41,910 nt of DNA from Mollicutes bacterium (lineage in GTDB: Bacteria; Bacillota_I; Bacilli_A; RF39; UBA660), in the NCBI GenBank assembly GCA_004552445.1, contig SFOJ01000017.1:1-41910 (forward strand). Direction: 5' to 3'. The notes under the pieces were generated by a model, which was not told where the DNA came from, searched no databases, and saw only the letters and a program-made list of their open reading frames with translations. Below are positions 32,456 through 39,755 of the stretch, in pieces. Within the stretch, counting starts at the first letter, position 1; each line of letters opens with the position of its first letter. The position numbers and the translations under genes are program-made.

Positions 32456-34462
32456 TTATTCGCTTTCTTTATAGAAACTGATTTTTATTTGTCCATTTCC
32501 AGTTCTTTGTCCTTCAAGATTTTGTTTTTCTGTTGCTGATGAATCAAATTTATTTGTTCCACCATAGCCTGATTTATATGCAACTGTTTTTGTATCACAA
32601 CCATAGCTACATGTGTTTGAACCGGTTTTACATTCATCCCAGACTCTATCACAACCATAGCTACAAGTATTTTCTCCATAGTAACAACTGCTACAATTTG
32701 TTCTAGTTGTTCCGCATTCTCTACAGTTGTATCCATATGAGCAACCACCATCCCATGAACAAATACCAATAACTGTAATGCTTCTTGCACTTGTTGCACT
32801 ACATCCTGCACTTAAGTTACTACGTCCATTATAAGTTGTTGATGTTCTTGAATATCCACTTCTACCTAAGCATCCTAAATTACTACAGCTTCCACTTCCA
32901 CCATTAGCTAAACATGGACAATATCCTCTTACTGTGAAACTATCTCCATATGGTCCACTACAATCATATTGACACCAAGCACATTCTTCGTCACAACCAT
33001 ATCTACATGTATCGTGTCCATAATAACAACTACTACAGTTTGTACTTACATATCCACCTGTACAAGTATTTGAACCATAGTAACAACTACTACAGTTTGT
33101 TTGATATGAATAATTGTATCCTGAGCCTCCTCCTGCTCCATTTGTCCCGGCACTACCTGGGCCACCGTTTCTTCCGCTTCCACCGGCTGATGCGCCACCT
33201 GAACCTGAACCTTTTCCACCGGCTGTTCCAGAGTTTCCTCCTCCACCACCGGCACCTGCTAAAATAATAGTTGAACCTTTTTTAATAGTTGAAGCTCCAC
33301 CACCATTATAATATCCTGAGCCTCCTCCATTATATCCATTTTGTCCACCTACATTTATAGTTAATGAAGTATTCTTTGTTAAAAGTAATATTTCACTTGC
33401 ATATCCACCTTTTCCACCTGAACCATTTCCTTGTGCTCCATAAGATTCTAATTTATAATATCCAGTATATGGAACAGTATATGATGCTGTTGAACCTGTA
33501 TATGAGAAGGTTTTCCCAGGATTAGTGAAATACATTGTACAAACAGTATCATTTCTTATGTTAGTTATAATTAAATTTCCACCTTTGTAACTTCCAGATT
33601 GTGAGTTTGTACATGATAAACTACTTAGAGCATATCCTTCTGTTCCTGTTACTTTTATTGTTCCATTAGTTTCAGCTGGAAATGATTTTCCATTTCCTTC
33701 AACTCTTGCATTAGTTGCATTAACAGTTACTTTGAAGTTATCTGGAGTATATTTTATTGTACATTTCAAATTGCTTGTTAATCCTCTTATTACAAGTTTA
33801 TTTCCGTTAACGCTTACTTCATCATAATATCCACTGCAAGTCATATCTCCTTTATATTTGAAATAACTCTTATTAGCACTTATTGGATATTCTTTATCTT
33901 CAACTTGTAGAGTTTCTACGATTGAAGTTGCTCCATTTGAATTAGCATTTACTAATGTTATATTTACTTTATATTCTGGTTTAATAAATACCCAAGGATT
34001 TACATATTCACCTGTTCCTGTAACTCTTATTTTTTCTTTTACATATTCTGTAACTCTTACACCACTTTTTTCTGTTTTTGATTTAAGAGTATAGTTAGTA
34101 TTTGCTCTTTTTTCAATTACATAAATACCATCACTTCCAGATTCAGTCATAGTAAAATAATCTCTTCCTGAGAATAAATAAGAACTATTACTTTCACCTT
34201 TCGATATATCAAATTCTTGTGTATTTAAAAGACCACCTGTTTTAAATGAATTATTTACTGCTAGAGCATTATTTTTGTATTCGAATGGTACTGAAAAATT
34301 TGTTGTACCACTTACAATATATAGCTTATTATATTGAAAATCTTTAATATAATTGTTTGCGTGTTTTATAGTTTTACTATAATCTACAGACATTTCTGCA
34401 TTTAATATTAATGGAAATATTAATATCAATACTAAAAATAATAATTGTTGTTTTATTTTCAT
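32456..34462 (-). CDS. Secreted glycine-rich and cysteine-rich surface protein
   Basis: A 668-residue exported protein with a signal peptide (KQQLLFLVLILIFPLILNAE). Residues 25-170 are the domain shared with the LRR protein (FSVPFEYKNNALAV, GGLLNTQEFDIS, VTEYVKEK, YVNPWVFIK). A beta-rich middle follows with CTIKYTP and CTMYFTNPGKTF. Next comes a glycine-rich lectin-like part (SYTVPYTGYYKLESYGAQG, TINVGGQNGYNGGG, ILAGAGGGGG), and from about 440 a Cys-rich region with three TNCSSCYYG units and CSYGCD/CRYGCD units. The C-terminus again has a Gly-rich-type strand, NGQIKISFYKE. Disulfides outside the cell are likely. The glycine-rich part resembles bacterial Gly-rich domains seen in adhesins. The gene begins a unit that also held the LRR remnant. 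Confidence 0.8.
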   Translation of the reverse strand: MKIKQQLLFLVLILIFPLILNAEMSVDYSKTIKHANNYIKDFQYNKLYIVSGTTNFSVPFEYKNNALAVNNSFKTGGLLNTQEFDISKGESNSSYLFSGRDYFTMTESGSDGIYVIEKRANTNYTLKSKTEKSGVRVTEYVKEKIRVTGTGEYVNPWVFIKPEYKVNITLVNANSNGATSIVETLQVEDKEYPISANKSYFKYKGDMTCSGYYDEVSVNGNKLVIRGLTSNLKCTIKYTPDNFKVTVNATNARVEGNGKSFPAETNGTIKVTGTEGYALSSLSCTNSQSGSYKGGNLIITNIRNDTVCTMYFTNPGKTFSYTGSTASYTVPYTGYYKLESYGAQGNGSGGKGGYASEILLLTKNTSLTINVGGQNGYNGGGSGYYNGGGASTIKKGSTIILAGAGGGGGNSGTAGGKGSGSGGASAGGSGRNGGPGSAGTNGAGGGSGYNYSYQTNCSSCYYGSNTCTGGYVSTNCSSCYYGHDTCRYGCDEECAWCQYDCSGPYGDSFTVRGYCPCLANGGSGSCSNLGCLGRSGYSRTSTTYNGRSNLSAGCSATSARSITVIGICSWDGGCSYGYNCRECGTTRTNCSSCYYGENTCSYGCDRVWDECKTGSNTCSYGCDTKTVAYKSGYGGTNKFDSSATEKQNLEGQRTGNGQIKISFYKESE

Positions 34463-34486
34463 TTCACTTCACCGATTCTTTAGTTA

Positions 34487-34515
34487 ATAGTAACATTTTA
34501 ATTACTTTTTTTCAA
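34487..34515 (-). promoter_or_regulatory. Promoter of the Gly/Cys-rich protein gene (conserved copy 2)
   Basis: On the minus strand TTGAAA (34510-34515), 17-nt spacer and TACTAT (34487-34492), with the same flanking bases as the promoter at 32110-32138. The ribosome-binding region before the ATG is weak (GGTGAAG). Confidence 0.7.
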
Positions 34516-34541
34516 TATTTATAGATAATAAAAAAGAAAAA

Positions 34542-34553
34542 AATATTTAGTTT
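34542..34553. repeat. Left copy of the 12-bp direct repeat at the IS boundary
   Basis: AATATTTAGTTT occurs here and at 35903-35914. Part of it overlaps the IS tips (AA/TT), so the target duplication proper is 8-10 bp (TATTTAGT core), longer than the 3-5 bp usual for IS3 elements. Confidence 0.75.
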
Positions 34554-34578
34554 GAAGTTGTAAGATAAAAGTAGACAC
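34552..34578 (+). repeat. Left inverted repeat of the IS element
   Basis: TTGAAGTTGTAAGATAAAAG followed by TAGACAC; 22 of 27 positions match the reverse complement of the right end. Confidence 0.85.
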
Positions 34579-34599
34579 AAAAAGAATGTGTTTACTTTT
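34567..34599 (+). terminator. Hairpin in the IS left end, terminator-like
   Basis: AAAAGTAGACAC pairs over 12 bp (one G-U) with GTGTTTACTTTT across a 9-nt loop, followed by a short T-rich run. It uses part of the left inverted repeat and lies upstream of orfA. It could stop transcription that enters from outside or mask the orfA ribosome-binding region. Confidence 0.5.
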
Positions 34600-34632
34600 T
34601 CTTTTGTTAAAATAGAAACAGGAGGTAAAAAT

Positions 34633-34980
34633 ATGGCAAAGAAAGGTCAAAAATTTAAAACATGGACAGCTGATGAAAAATATAATGTAATCAAACCAAT
34701 TATTGATTTAGAAATTAGCTTAGCACAAGTAGGTAAAAATACAGGTGTTAGTAATAGTATGTTACACCGTTGGATTAAGTCATATAAGGAAAATGGTTAC
34801 GATGGTTTAAAAGCCAAAAAGAAGCCTGGAAATCCACTAATGAAATATTCCAGAAGAAAAAATCTTACAAAAGAAGAACATTTAGAATATGAAAATATGA
34901 AGTTGAGAATTGAGAACGAATTATTAAAAAAAGGATACCTAATGAAAGGAGATGGTACAATTGTAAAATACACGAAGTAA
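34633..34980 (+). CDS. IS3-family transposase OrfA (HTH subunit)
   Basis: 115 residues. The N-terminal helix-turn-helix is visible in SLAQVGKNTGVSNSMLHRWIKSYKENG, and a C-terminal leucine-zipper-like stretch in EHLEYENMKLRIENELLKK. OrfA binds the IS ends and regulates transposition. The ATG follows AGGAGG at 7 nt; the upstream in-frame start at 34588 has no such site. It overlaps the -1 frame of orfB, which remains open through this 3' end. Confidence 0.92.
   Translation: MAKKGQKFKTWTADEKYNVIKPIIDLEISLAQVGKNTGVSNSMLHRWIKSYKENGYDGLKAKKKPGNPLMKYSRRKNLTKEEHLEYENMKLRIENELLKKGYLMKGDGTIVKYTK
34926..34933 (+). other. Candidate -1 programmed frameshift site (A7G) for OrfAB
   Basis: Seven As then G lie in the orfA frame as TTA-AAA-AAA-GGA. 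A -1 slip gives KKR and joins orfA to the orfB frame, which is open from here through an orfB N-terminus (YEIIELLSKEFNIKSLCLIM). That is the standard way IS3 elements make the OrfAB transposase. Confidence 0.7.
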
Positions 34981-35048
34981 CCCAAATAAAATATGAAATA
35001 ATTGAATTATTAAGCAAAGAATTTAATATAAAATCCTTATGTTTAATT

Positions 35049-35867
35049 ATGAAAGTATCTAGAAGCGGTTATTATAAATGGCTTAAAAATAAAGAAAATT
35101 TAAATAACTATGAATTAAATAGAAAAGATTTAGGAATTTTGATAAAAGATATTCACACAAGAAAACCAAGTTATGGATATCATAGAATAAATGCAATTAT
35201 AAGACGGGAAACTGGCTGGATTGTATCAGACAATTTGGTACATAAAGTATGTAAATTGTTAAATATAAAATCTAAAGCAAGACATTACAAGTATAAAAAA
35301 TCTGGTGAAGAGTCAATTAAATATTCTAACCAAATATGTGGTAATTGGAATACAACAAGACCTTTTGAGAAAATTGTATCAGATACAACTACGTTTTGGT
35401 TTAGGAAAAGAAAATATGATTGGACATTTTATTTAGATGTTTTTAATAATGAAATTGTTGGTTATGATGTAATAGATTCAATGCATGGTAATGGTATCAT
35501 AAATCATCGTGAAGCTTTAAATGATATGTTAAATAATAAAATAAAAAGAGGATATAAAGAACTTGAAACTATCGTTCACACAGATCAAGGTTCAGTATAT
35601 TCCTCAGTGTCATTTAACAATATATTTAAATCTTATATGGTTACTAGATCTATGTCTAGAGCTGGTACACCAACTGATAATCCAGTTATTGAATCAAAAA
35701 ATGGCTGGATTAAAAAAGAAATGTATATTGATTTTGACATAAATAATTATAACACAGTTCAAGAATTTATTGATGATATAGTTTGGGATAATAATAATTT
35801 TAGACCAAGTTATGCACTAAACTATAAAACCCCAATTGATTATAAAACTCAACTAGGGTTTAAATAA
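35049..35867 (+). CDS. IS3-family transposase OrfB (DDE catalytic domain)
   Basis: 272 residues from the first ATG, but the frame is open upstream to the slippery A7 at 34926, so the functional product is likely OrfAB made by frameshift. The retroviral-integrase-type catalytic triad is present: D in SDTTTFWF, D in IVHTDQGSVYSS and E in NPVIESKNGWIKKE. The N-terminus SRSGYYKWL and the HTRKPSYGYHRI block are typical of orfB. Intact, so probably active. Confidence 0.92.
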   Translation: MKVSRSGYYKWLKNKENLNNYELNRKDLGILIKDIHTRKPSYGYHRINAIIRRETGWIVSDNLVHKVCKLLNIKSKARHYKYKKSGEESIKYSNQICGNWNTTRPFEKIVSDTTTFWFRKRKYDWTFYLDVFNNEIVGYDVIDSMHGNGIINHREALNDMLNNKIKRGYKELETIVHTDQGSVYSSVSFNNIFKSYMVTRSMSRAGTPTDNPVIESKNGWIKKEMYIDFDINNYNTVQEFIDDIVWDNNNFRPSYALNYKTPIDYKTQLGFK

Positions 35868-35877
35868 TATTCTTTTA

Positions 35878-35904
35878 GTGTCTACTTTTTATTGACAAGT
35901 TCAA
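35878..35904 (-). repeat. Right inverted repeat of the IS element
   Basis: On the minus strand TTGAACTTGTCAATAAAAAG then TAGACAC, the counterpart of the left end. Confidence 0.85.
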
Positions 35905-35914
35905 TATTTAGTTT
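35903..35914. repeat. Right copy of the 12-bp direct repeat at the IS boundary
   Basis: Identical to 34542-34553; together they mark the insertion site. Confidence 0.75.
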
Positions 35915-35917
35915 TAC

Positions 35918-35930
35918 TTTTTTCTTTTTT
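35918..35930. repeat. Right arm of an A/T hairpin split by the IS
   Basis: TTTTTTCTTTTTT here is complementary to AAAAAAGAAAAAA at 34530-34542 on the other side of the IS. Without the IS they form a 13-bp stem with a 14-nt loop (ATATTTAGTTTTAC) just downstream of the second proS. Confidence 0.6.
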
Positions 35931-35946
35931 AGTTATTTTCTTTTTA

Positions 35947-37662
35947 TTAATTGTATGGCTTTTTACTTTTTGAATTAATGGTATCTAATATAGTTTTTAT
36001 AATTACATCTCTATCTATGTCATGGCTTTGTTCTTCATCTCTTAATTTGAATTCTACCATTCCTTCTTCTAGTTTTCTTCCTATTGTTATTCTAATAGGT
36101 ATACCCATTAAATCCATATCATTAAATTTAATGCCTACTGTTTCTTTTCTATCATCTAAAATTGTATCTATACCAATTTGTTCTAATTTTTTATAGAGGT
36201 TACTTGCATATTTGTATGTTTCTTTATCATTTACATTTATTATTACAATTCCTACTTTGTATGGAGCCACTTCCATAGGCCAAATTATTCCTTTTTCATC
36301 ATTATGTTTTTCAACTATTGCTGAGATGCATCTATCAAGTCCTATTCCGTATGAACCCATATGTACATAATTTAATTCATTTACTTCATCTAAATATCTT
36401 AAATTATATATTTCACTATAATTTGTTTCAAGTTTGAATATATGTCCAACCTCAATTCCTCTTATAATTTCACATTCACTTTTACATTTTGGACATTTTG
36501 AATTTTCGTTAAATAATTTTATATCTGCATATTTATTTACTTTAAAATCAATTCCTGGTGTTACATTTTTATAATGATAATTTTCTTTATTACTTCCGCA
36601 AATTGCGTTATACATACTTTTCACTTCATTGTCTGCGATAACTGTCATTGTTGTTTTTATAGGTCCAATATATCCTACTTTTGTACCCATTTTTTCAAGT
36701 TCATACTCGCTTGGTATTTCTATATTATCACATTTCAATACTTTTTTTAGTTTATTAACATTTAATTCAGCATCAGCTCTTAGTAATATCATTTTATATG
36801 TTTCATCTACTTTTATTATAAGAGATTTTATTATATTTTTTGATGGAACTTGTAAAAATTCTGTTAAACTTTTTATTGATTTCTTATTTGGTGTATATAT
36901 AAGTTGTCTACTTTTTAATTGTTGTTCTTCTTTTTTATATAAATCATATGATGAAGCATCTTCGATATTTGTACTATAACTACATTTTTTGCATCTTACT
37001 ACTTCATTATCACCATAATCACAAATTACTTGAAATTCTTCACTAGATGTTCCTTTCATTGAATCAGGATCTGCTCTTACTACCATTGTATCTATCTTTA
37101 ATCTTCTAAAAATATTGTTAAAAGTTTGATACATTTTATCATAGCTTATATCAAGACCACTCTCATCTGCATCAAAACTATAAGCATCAGCCATATAGAA
37201 TTCTTTTTTTCTTATAAGTCCATATTCTGGATGAACTTCATCTCTAAATTTATTACTTAATTGAAATAATGTAAAATGTAGATCTTTATAACTTCTAATT
37301 TTATTTCTTACTAATAGTGCAAATAATTCTTCATGCGTTGGACATAGAGAATATTCTTTATTATTCCTGCCTAATACATTAAACATTTCTTTTCCAAATA
37401 CTTTTTCTCTATTTGTAGTTTCAAAAATATTTCTATCTACTAAAGAAGGCATTAACACTTCATCAGCATTACTTTTTTTCATTTCTTCCCTAATGATTTT
37501 TTTTATATTCTCTAGTACTTTTAATCCTATTGGTAAATATGAATAAACACCATTATCATTTTTATAAATCATTCCACTTTTAATTAAAAGTTTTGCTGAG
37601 ATACAATCTTCATCATTTGGAAATTCTTTACGAGTTATAAAAAAATTATTAGACATTCTCAT
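35947..37662 (-). CDS. proS: Prolyl-tRNA synthetase, bacterial type with editing insertion
   Basis: About 571 residues, the length of the bacterial (type 1) ProRS. It opens with SAKLLIKSGMIYKNDNGVYSYLPIG. Motif 2 contains FRDEVHPEYGLIRKKEFYM, and motif 3 lies near HMGSYGIGLDRCISA. Between them is the INS (YbaK-like) domain that hydrolyses Ala-tRNA-Pro (about residues 230-380, SLTEFLQVPSKNIIKSLIIK and VGYIGPI). A Cys4-like pattern at 225 (CKKCSY) and 395 (CPKCKSEC) is present; it is not a standard feature that I know for this type. The ATG at 37660-37662 with AGGTG 6 nt upstream is preferred over the GTG at 37671. It follows the pilin gene with a single-base gap. Confidence 0.92.
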   Translation of the reverse strand: MRMSNNFFITRKEFPNDEDCISAKLLIKSGMIYKNDNGVYSYLPIGLKVLENIKKIIREEMKKSNADEVLMPSLVDRNIFETTNREKVFGKEMFNVLGRNNKEYSLCPTHEELFALLVRNKIRSYKDLHFTLFQLSNKFRDEVHPEYGLIRKKEFYMADAYSFDADESGLDISYDKMYQTFNNIFRRLKIDTMVVRADPDSMKGTSSEEFQVICDYGDNEVVRCKKCSYSTNIEDASSYDLYKKEEQQLKSRQLIYTPNKKSIKSLTEFLQVPSKNIIKSLIIKVDETYKMILLRADAELNVNKLKKVLKCDNIEIPSEYELEKMGTKVGYIGPIKTTMTVIADNEVKSMYNAICGSNKENYHYKNVTPGIDFKVNKYADIKLFNENSKCPKCKSECEIIRGIEVGHIFKLETNYSEIYNLRYLDEVNELNYVHMGSYGIGLDRCISAIVEKHNDEKGIIWPMEVAPYKVGIVIINVNDKETYKYASNLYKKLEQIGIDTILDDRKETVGIKFNDMDLMGIPIRITIGRKLEEGMVEFKLRDEEQSHDIDRDVIIKTILDTINSKSKKPYN

Positions 37663-37663
37663 G

Positions 37664-38089
37664 TTACTCACCTACAATGTATGAAACTAATTCTCTTGTT
37701 TCTATATTATTTGTATCATATCTTACGCATACTAATAATTTATTCATTTCTTCATTTGTTATTGGATTTGTAAGAGTCTTTTTTTCATTTTTATCTCCAG
37801 CTAAATATCCTTCTGTTATTAGTTCTTGTATTGTTACGCAAACACAATCAGCATCACATGTACTTTGGTCTGTATATTCTTTTGAAACTGATGATGGAAC
37901 ACTAATCAAATTGTCACTACCCCATTCTTTAGCAGCTATTTTAACTTGATTTACTTTGTTATCATAAGTTTGTTGTAAAGTTTTTTGTCTTAAAGATGAT
38001 ACATTTGGAACAATTACTATTGTTAATAATGCAAGTATTCCTAATACTGCTAAAAGTTCAATCATTGTAAAACCATTTTTATTCTTCAT
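37664..38089 (-). CDS. Type IV prepilin (competence/pseudopilin-like)
   Basis: About 141 residues. The prepilin signature KNGFTMIELLAVLGILALLT has the cleavage glycine, F+1 and E+5, followed by the hydrophobic assembly helix. The soluble part (VNQVKIAAKEWGSDN) is small and has an unusual Cys cluster STCDADCVCVT plus a later LVCVRYD. The start at 38089 follows AGGAGAG; the upstream 17 codons in frame are not needed. A PilB-type ATPase is encoded divergently, 115 nt away, so it is likely the fibre subunit moved by that motor. It is the first gene of a unit whose second gene is proS. Confidence 0.85.
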   Translation of the reverse strand: MKNKNGFTMIELLAVLGILALLTIVIVPNVSSLRQKTLQQTYDNKVNQVKIAAKEWGSDNLISVPSSVSKEYTDQSTCDADCVCVTIQELITEGYLAGDKNEKKTLTNPITNEEMNKLLVCVRYDTNNIETRELVSYIVGE

Positions 38090-38111
38090 ACATGCTCTCC
38101 TACTATAAGAA

Positions 38112-38140
38112 AGTATAACAAATTTTAAAAATAATAACAA
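38112..38140 (-). promoter_or_regulatory. Promoter of the pilin-proS unit
   Basis: TTGTTA (38135-38140), 17-nt spacer and TATACT (38112-38117) on the minus strand. It lies next to the divergent pilB promoter. Confidence 0.6.
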
Positions 38141-38148
38141 TAATTTTA

Positions 38149-38177
38149 TTGAAATAATATTAATTCTCGTATATAAT
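38149..38177 (+). promoter_or_regulatory. Promoter of the PilB-type ATPase gene
   Basis: TTGAAA (38149-38154), 17-nt spacer and TATAAT (38172-38177), 27 nt before the ATG, with AGAGGG as ribosome-binding site. Confidence 0.7.
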
Positions 38178-38204
38178 ATATATTAGGATAGAAAGAGGGA
38201 CGTT

Positions 38205-39629
38205 ATGAAGGAATTTGACTTTGAAAAAATGCCTATAGTTGAGATTGTTAATGAAATCATTATGGATTCTGTTAAAAAGAATGTTAGTGATATTCACTTT
38301 GATCCTTCTAAAGAAAATGTTAAAATTAGAATTCGTATTGATGGTATTTTGTCAGACTATTCTATTATACCTGGTAAATATAAGCGTAATATGATTTCTC
38401 GTATTAAGATGATTGCTGGAATGAATATTATGGAAACACGTTTACCACAAGATGGTGCAATTAAAAGTAGAATTGGTAAAAAAATGTTGGATCTTCGTGT
38501 TTCATCTCTTCCTACTAATTGTGGTGAAAAAGTAGTTATTCGTATCTTAGATTATTCTAAGAGTTTACAAGGACTTGATACTTTAGGATTTTCTGAAGAT
38601 AGTTTAAATAAAATAGAAAAGATGGTTAAAGTACCAAATGGTATTATTCTTGTAACAGGTGCTACTGGTTCAGGTAAATCTACTACTGTTTACTCTATTC
38701 TTCAAAAAATGAATACTCCCGATGTTAATATAATTACAGTTGAAGACCCAGTTGAAATGGATATAGCTGGTATTAACCAAGTACAAGCTCAAAGTGAGAT
38801 TGGACTTACATTTGCTAATGTTCTTAGAAGTATTTTACGTCAAGACCCAGATATTATAATGATTGGAGAAATTCGTGATGATGAAACTGCAAGAATTGCT
38901 GTTCGTGCTTCTATTACAGGACATAAGGTATTATCAACAATACATACAAATAACTCACTTAATACTATTGAAAGACTTACTGATATGGATGTAGAACGTT
39001 ACTTACTTGGTTCTGCTCTTACTGGAATCATATCTCAAAAATTAGCAAGACGTCTTTGTCCTCATTGTAAACAATTAAGAAATACTACTCCATATGAGAA
39101 AAATGTATTTAAAAAAGTATTAAATAAAGATGTTAATCAAATGTTCGATGCCAATAAAGATGGTTGTGATAAATGTTTTAGAGGTTATACAGGACGAATC
39201 GGTCTTTATGAAGTTTTATTAATTAATGAAGATATAAGAGATGCTATAACAAATTCAATGCCTAAACACGAACTTAGAAAGCTTGTATATAAAAGCGATG
39301 TTATTACCCTACTTCAAGATGGTTTAGAAAAAGTTTTACTTGGAGAAACATCTTTTAGTGAAATACTTAAAGCTGTAGATTTGGATAATGATTTATCTAA
39401 TTATGAAGATGATAATTTACAAAATAGTATAAATGATAGTCAAAATCATAATGAAAATAATAAACCTGATGTTGTTAATGTAGAACATCCTGAAGATAAA
39501 TTAGAAATTATGTCTAATGAACCTGATGTAGACTATGAATCATTGATTCCAAGTGATCCAGATAATCATAAAAATGAAATACCTCATGATAACGTAAAAC
39601 CAGGTGAAATAGAATATTTCAATTTATAA
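38205..39629 (+). CDS. pilB: Type IV pilus/T2SS assembly ATPase, PilB/GspE family
   Basis: A 474-residue secretion ATPase. Motifs are Walker A LVTGATGSGKSTTVYS, the Asp box TVEDPVEMDIAGINQ, Walker B DPDIIMIGEIRDDETA and the His box TGHKVLSTIHTNNS. A zinc-binding pair CPHCK and CDKCFRG lies near residues 285 and 325, where PilB/GspE has its tetracysteine element. The N-terminal N2-like part (DIHFDPSKENVKIRIRIDG) is present, but the N1 domain is missing, so the protein is of the short ComGA/PilB kind. The last 80 residues are an acidic, asparagine-rich, probably disordered tail. It powers extension of a pilus or pseudopilus; the pilC, pilD and pilM genes are not in the window. It is divergent from the pilin gene. 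Confidence 0.92.
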   Translation: MKEFDFEKMPIVEIVNEIIMDSVKKNVSDIHFDPSKENVKIRIRIDGILSDYSIIPGKYKRNMISRIKMIAGMNIMETRLPQDGAIKSRIGKKMLDLRVSSLPTNCGEKVVIRILDYSKSLQGLDTLGFSEDSLNKIEKMVKVPNGIILVTGATGSGKSTTVYSILQKMNTPDVNIITVEDPVEMDIAGINQVQAQSEIGLTFANVLRSILRQDPDIIMIGEIRDDETARIAVRASITGHKVLSTIHTNNSLNTIERLTDMDVERYLLGSALTGIISQKLARRLCPHCKQLRNTTPYEKNVFKKVLNKDVNQMFDANKDGCDKCFRGYTGRIGLYEVLLINEDIRDAITNSMPKHELRKLVYKSDVITLLQDGLEKVLLGETSFSEILKAVDLDNDLSNYEDDNLQNSINDSQNHNENNKPDVVNVEHPEDKLEIMSNEPDVDYESLIPSDPDNHKNEIPHDNVKPGEIEYFNL

Positions 39630-39650
39630 GAAACTTCGGTTTCTTTTTTT
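39628..39650 (+). terminator. Terminator of pilB with a UUCG tetraloop
   Basis: Stem AAGAAAC/GTTTCTT with loop TTCG, an extra-stable tetraloop, and a run of Ts. It overlaps the pilB stop codon. Confidence 0.9.
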
Positions 39651-39755
39651 ATTATTAAGTTTTGAGGTACATAGTTTGTATAATTTATATTATTATTTTA
39701 TAGTACATTCTTAATATATAATTATTTATTGAATATAATTTAATGGTGATTTTAT

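Larger units (their letters stand above)
34552..35904 (+). mobile_element. Complete IS3-family insertion sequence (about 1.35 kb)
   Basis: The element is bounded by imperfect inverted repeats (27 nt, 22 identical), encodes OrfA and OrfB in the IS3 arrangement with OrfB in the -1 frame, and is flanked by a direct repeat. All parts look intact: HTH in OrfA, DDE in OrfB, slippery A7 between them. If the true tips are TG..CA, the limits shift by one base (34553-35903). It lies between the end of the second proS and the promoter of the Gly/Cys-rich gene and interrupts neither. Confidence 0.9.

Noticed and set aside
32485..33311. Several long open frames on both strands within the Gly/Cys-rich gene (for example at 32485-32811, 32950-33267 and 33114-33311)
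   Set aside because: They mirror the repetitive Gly/Cys codons of the minus-strand gene, have low-complexity products and no ribosome-binding sites.
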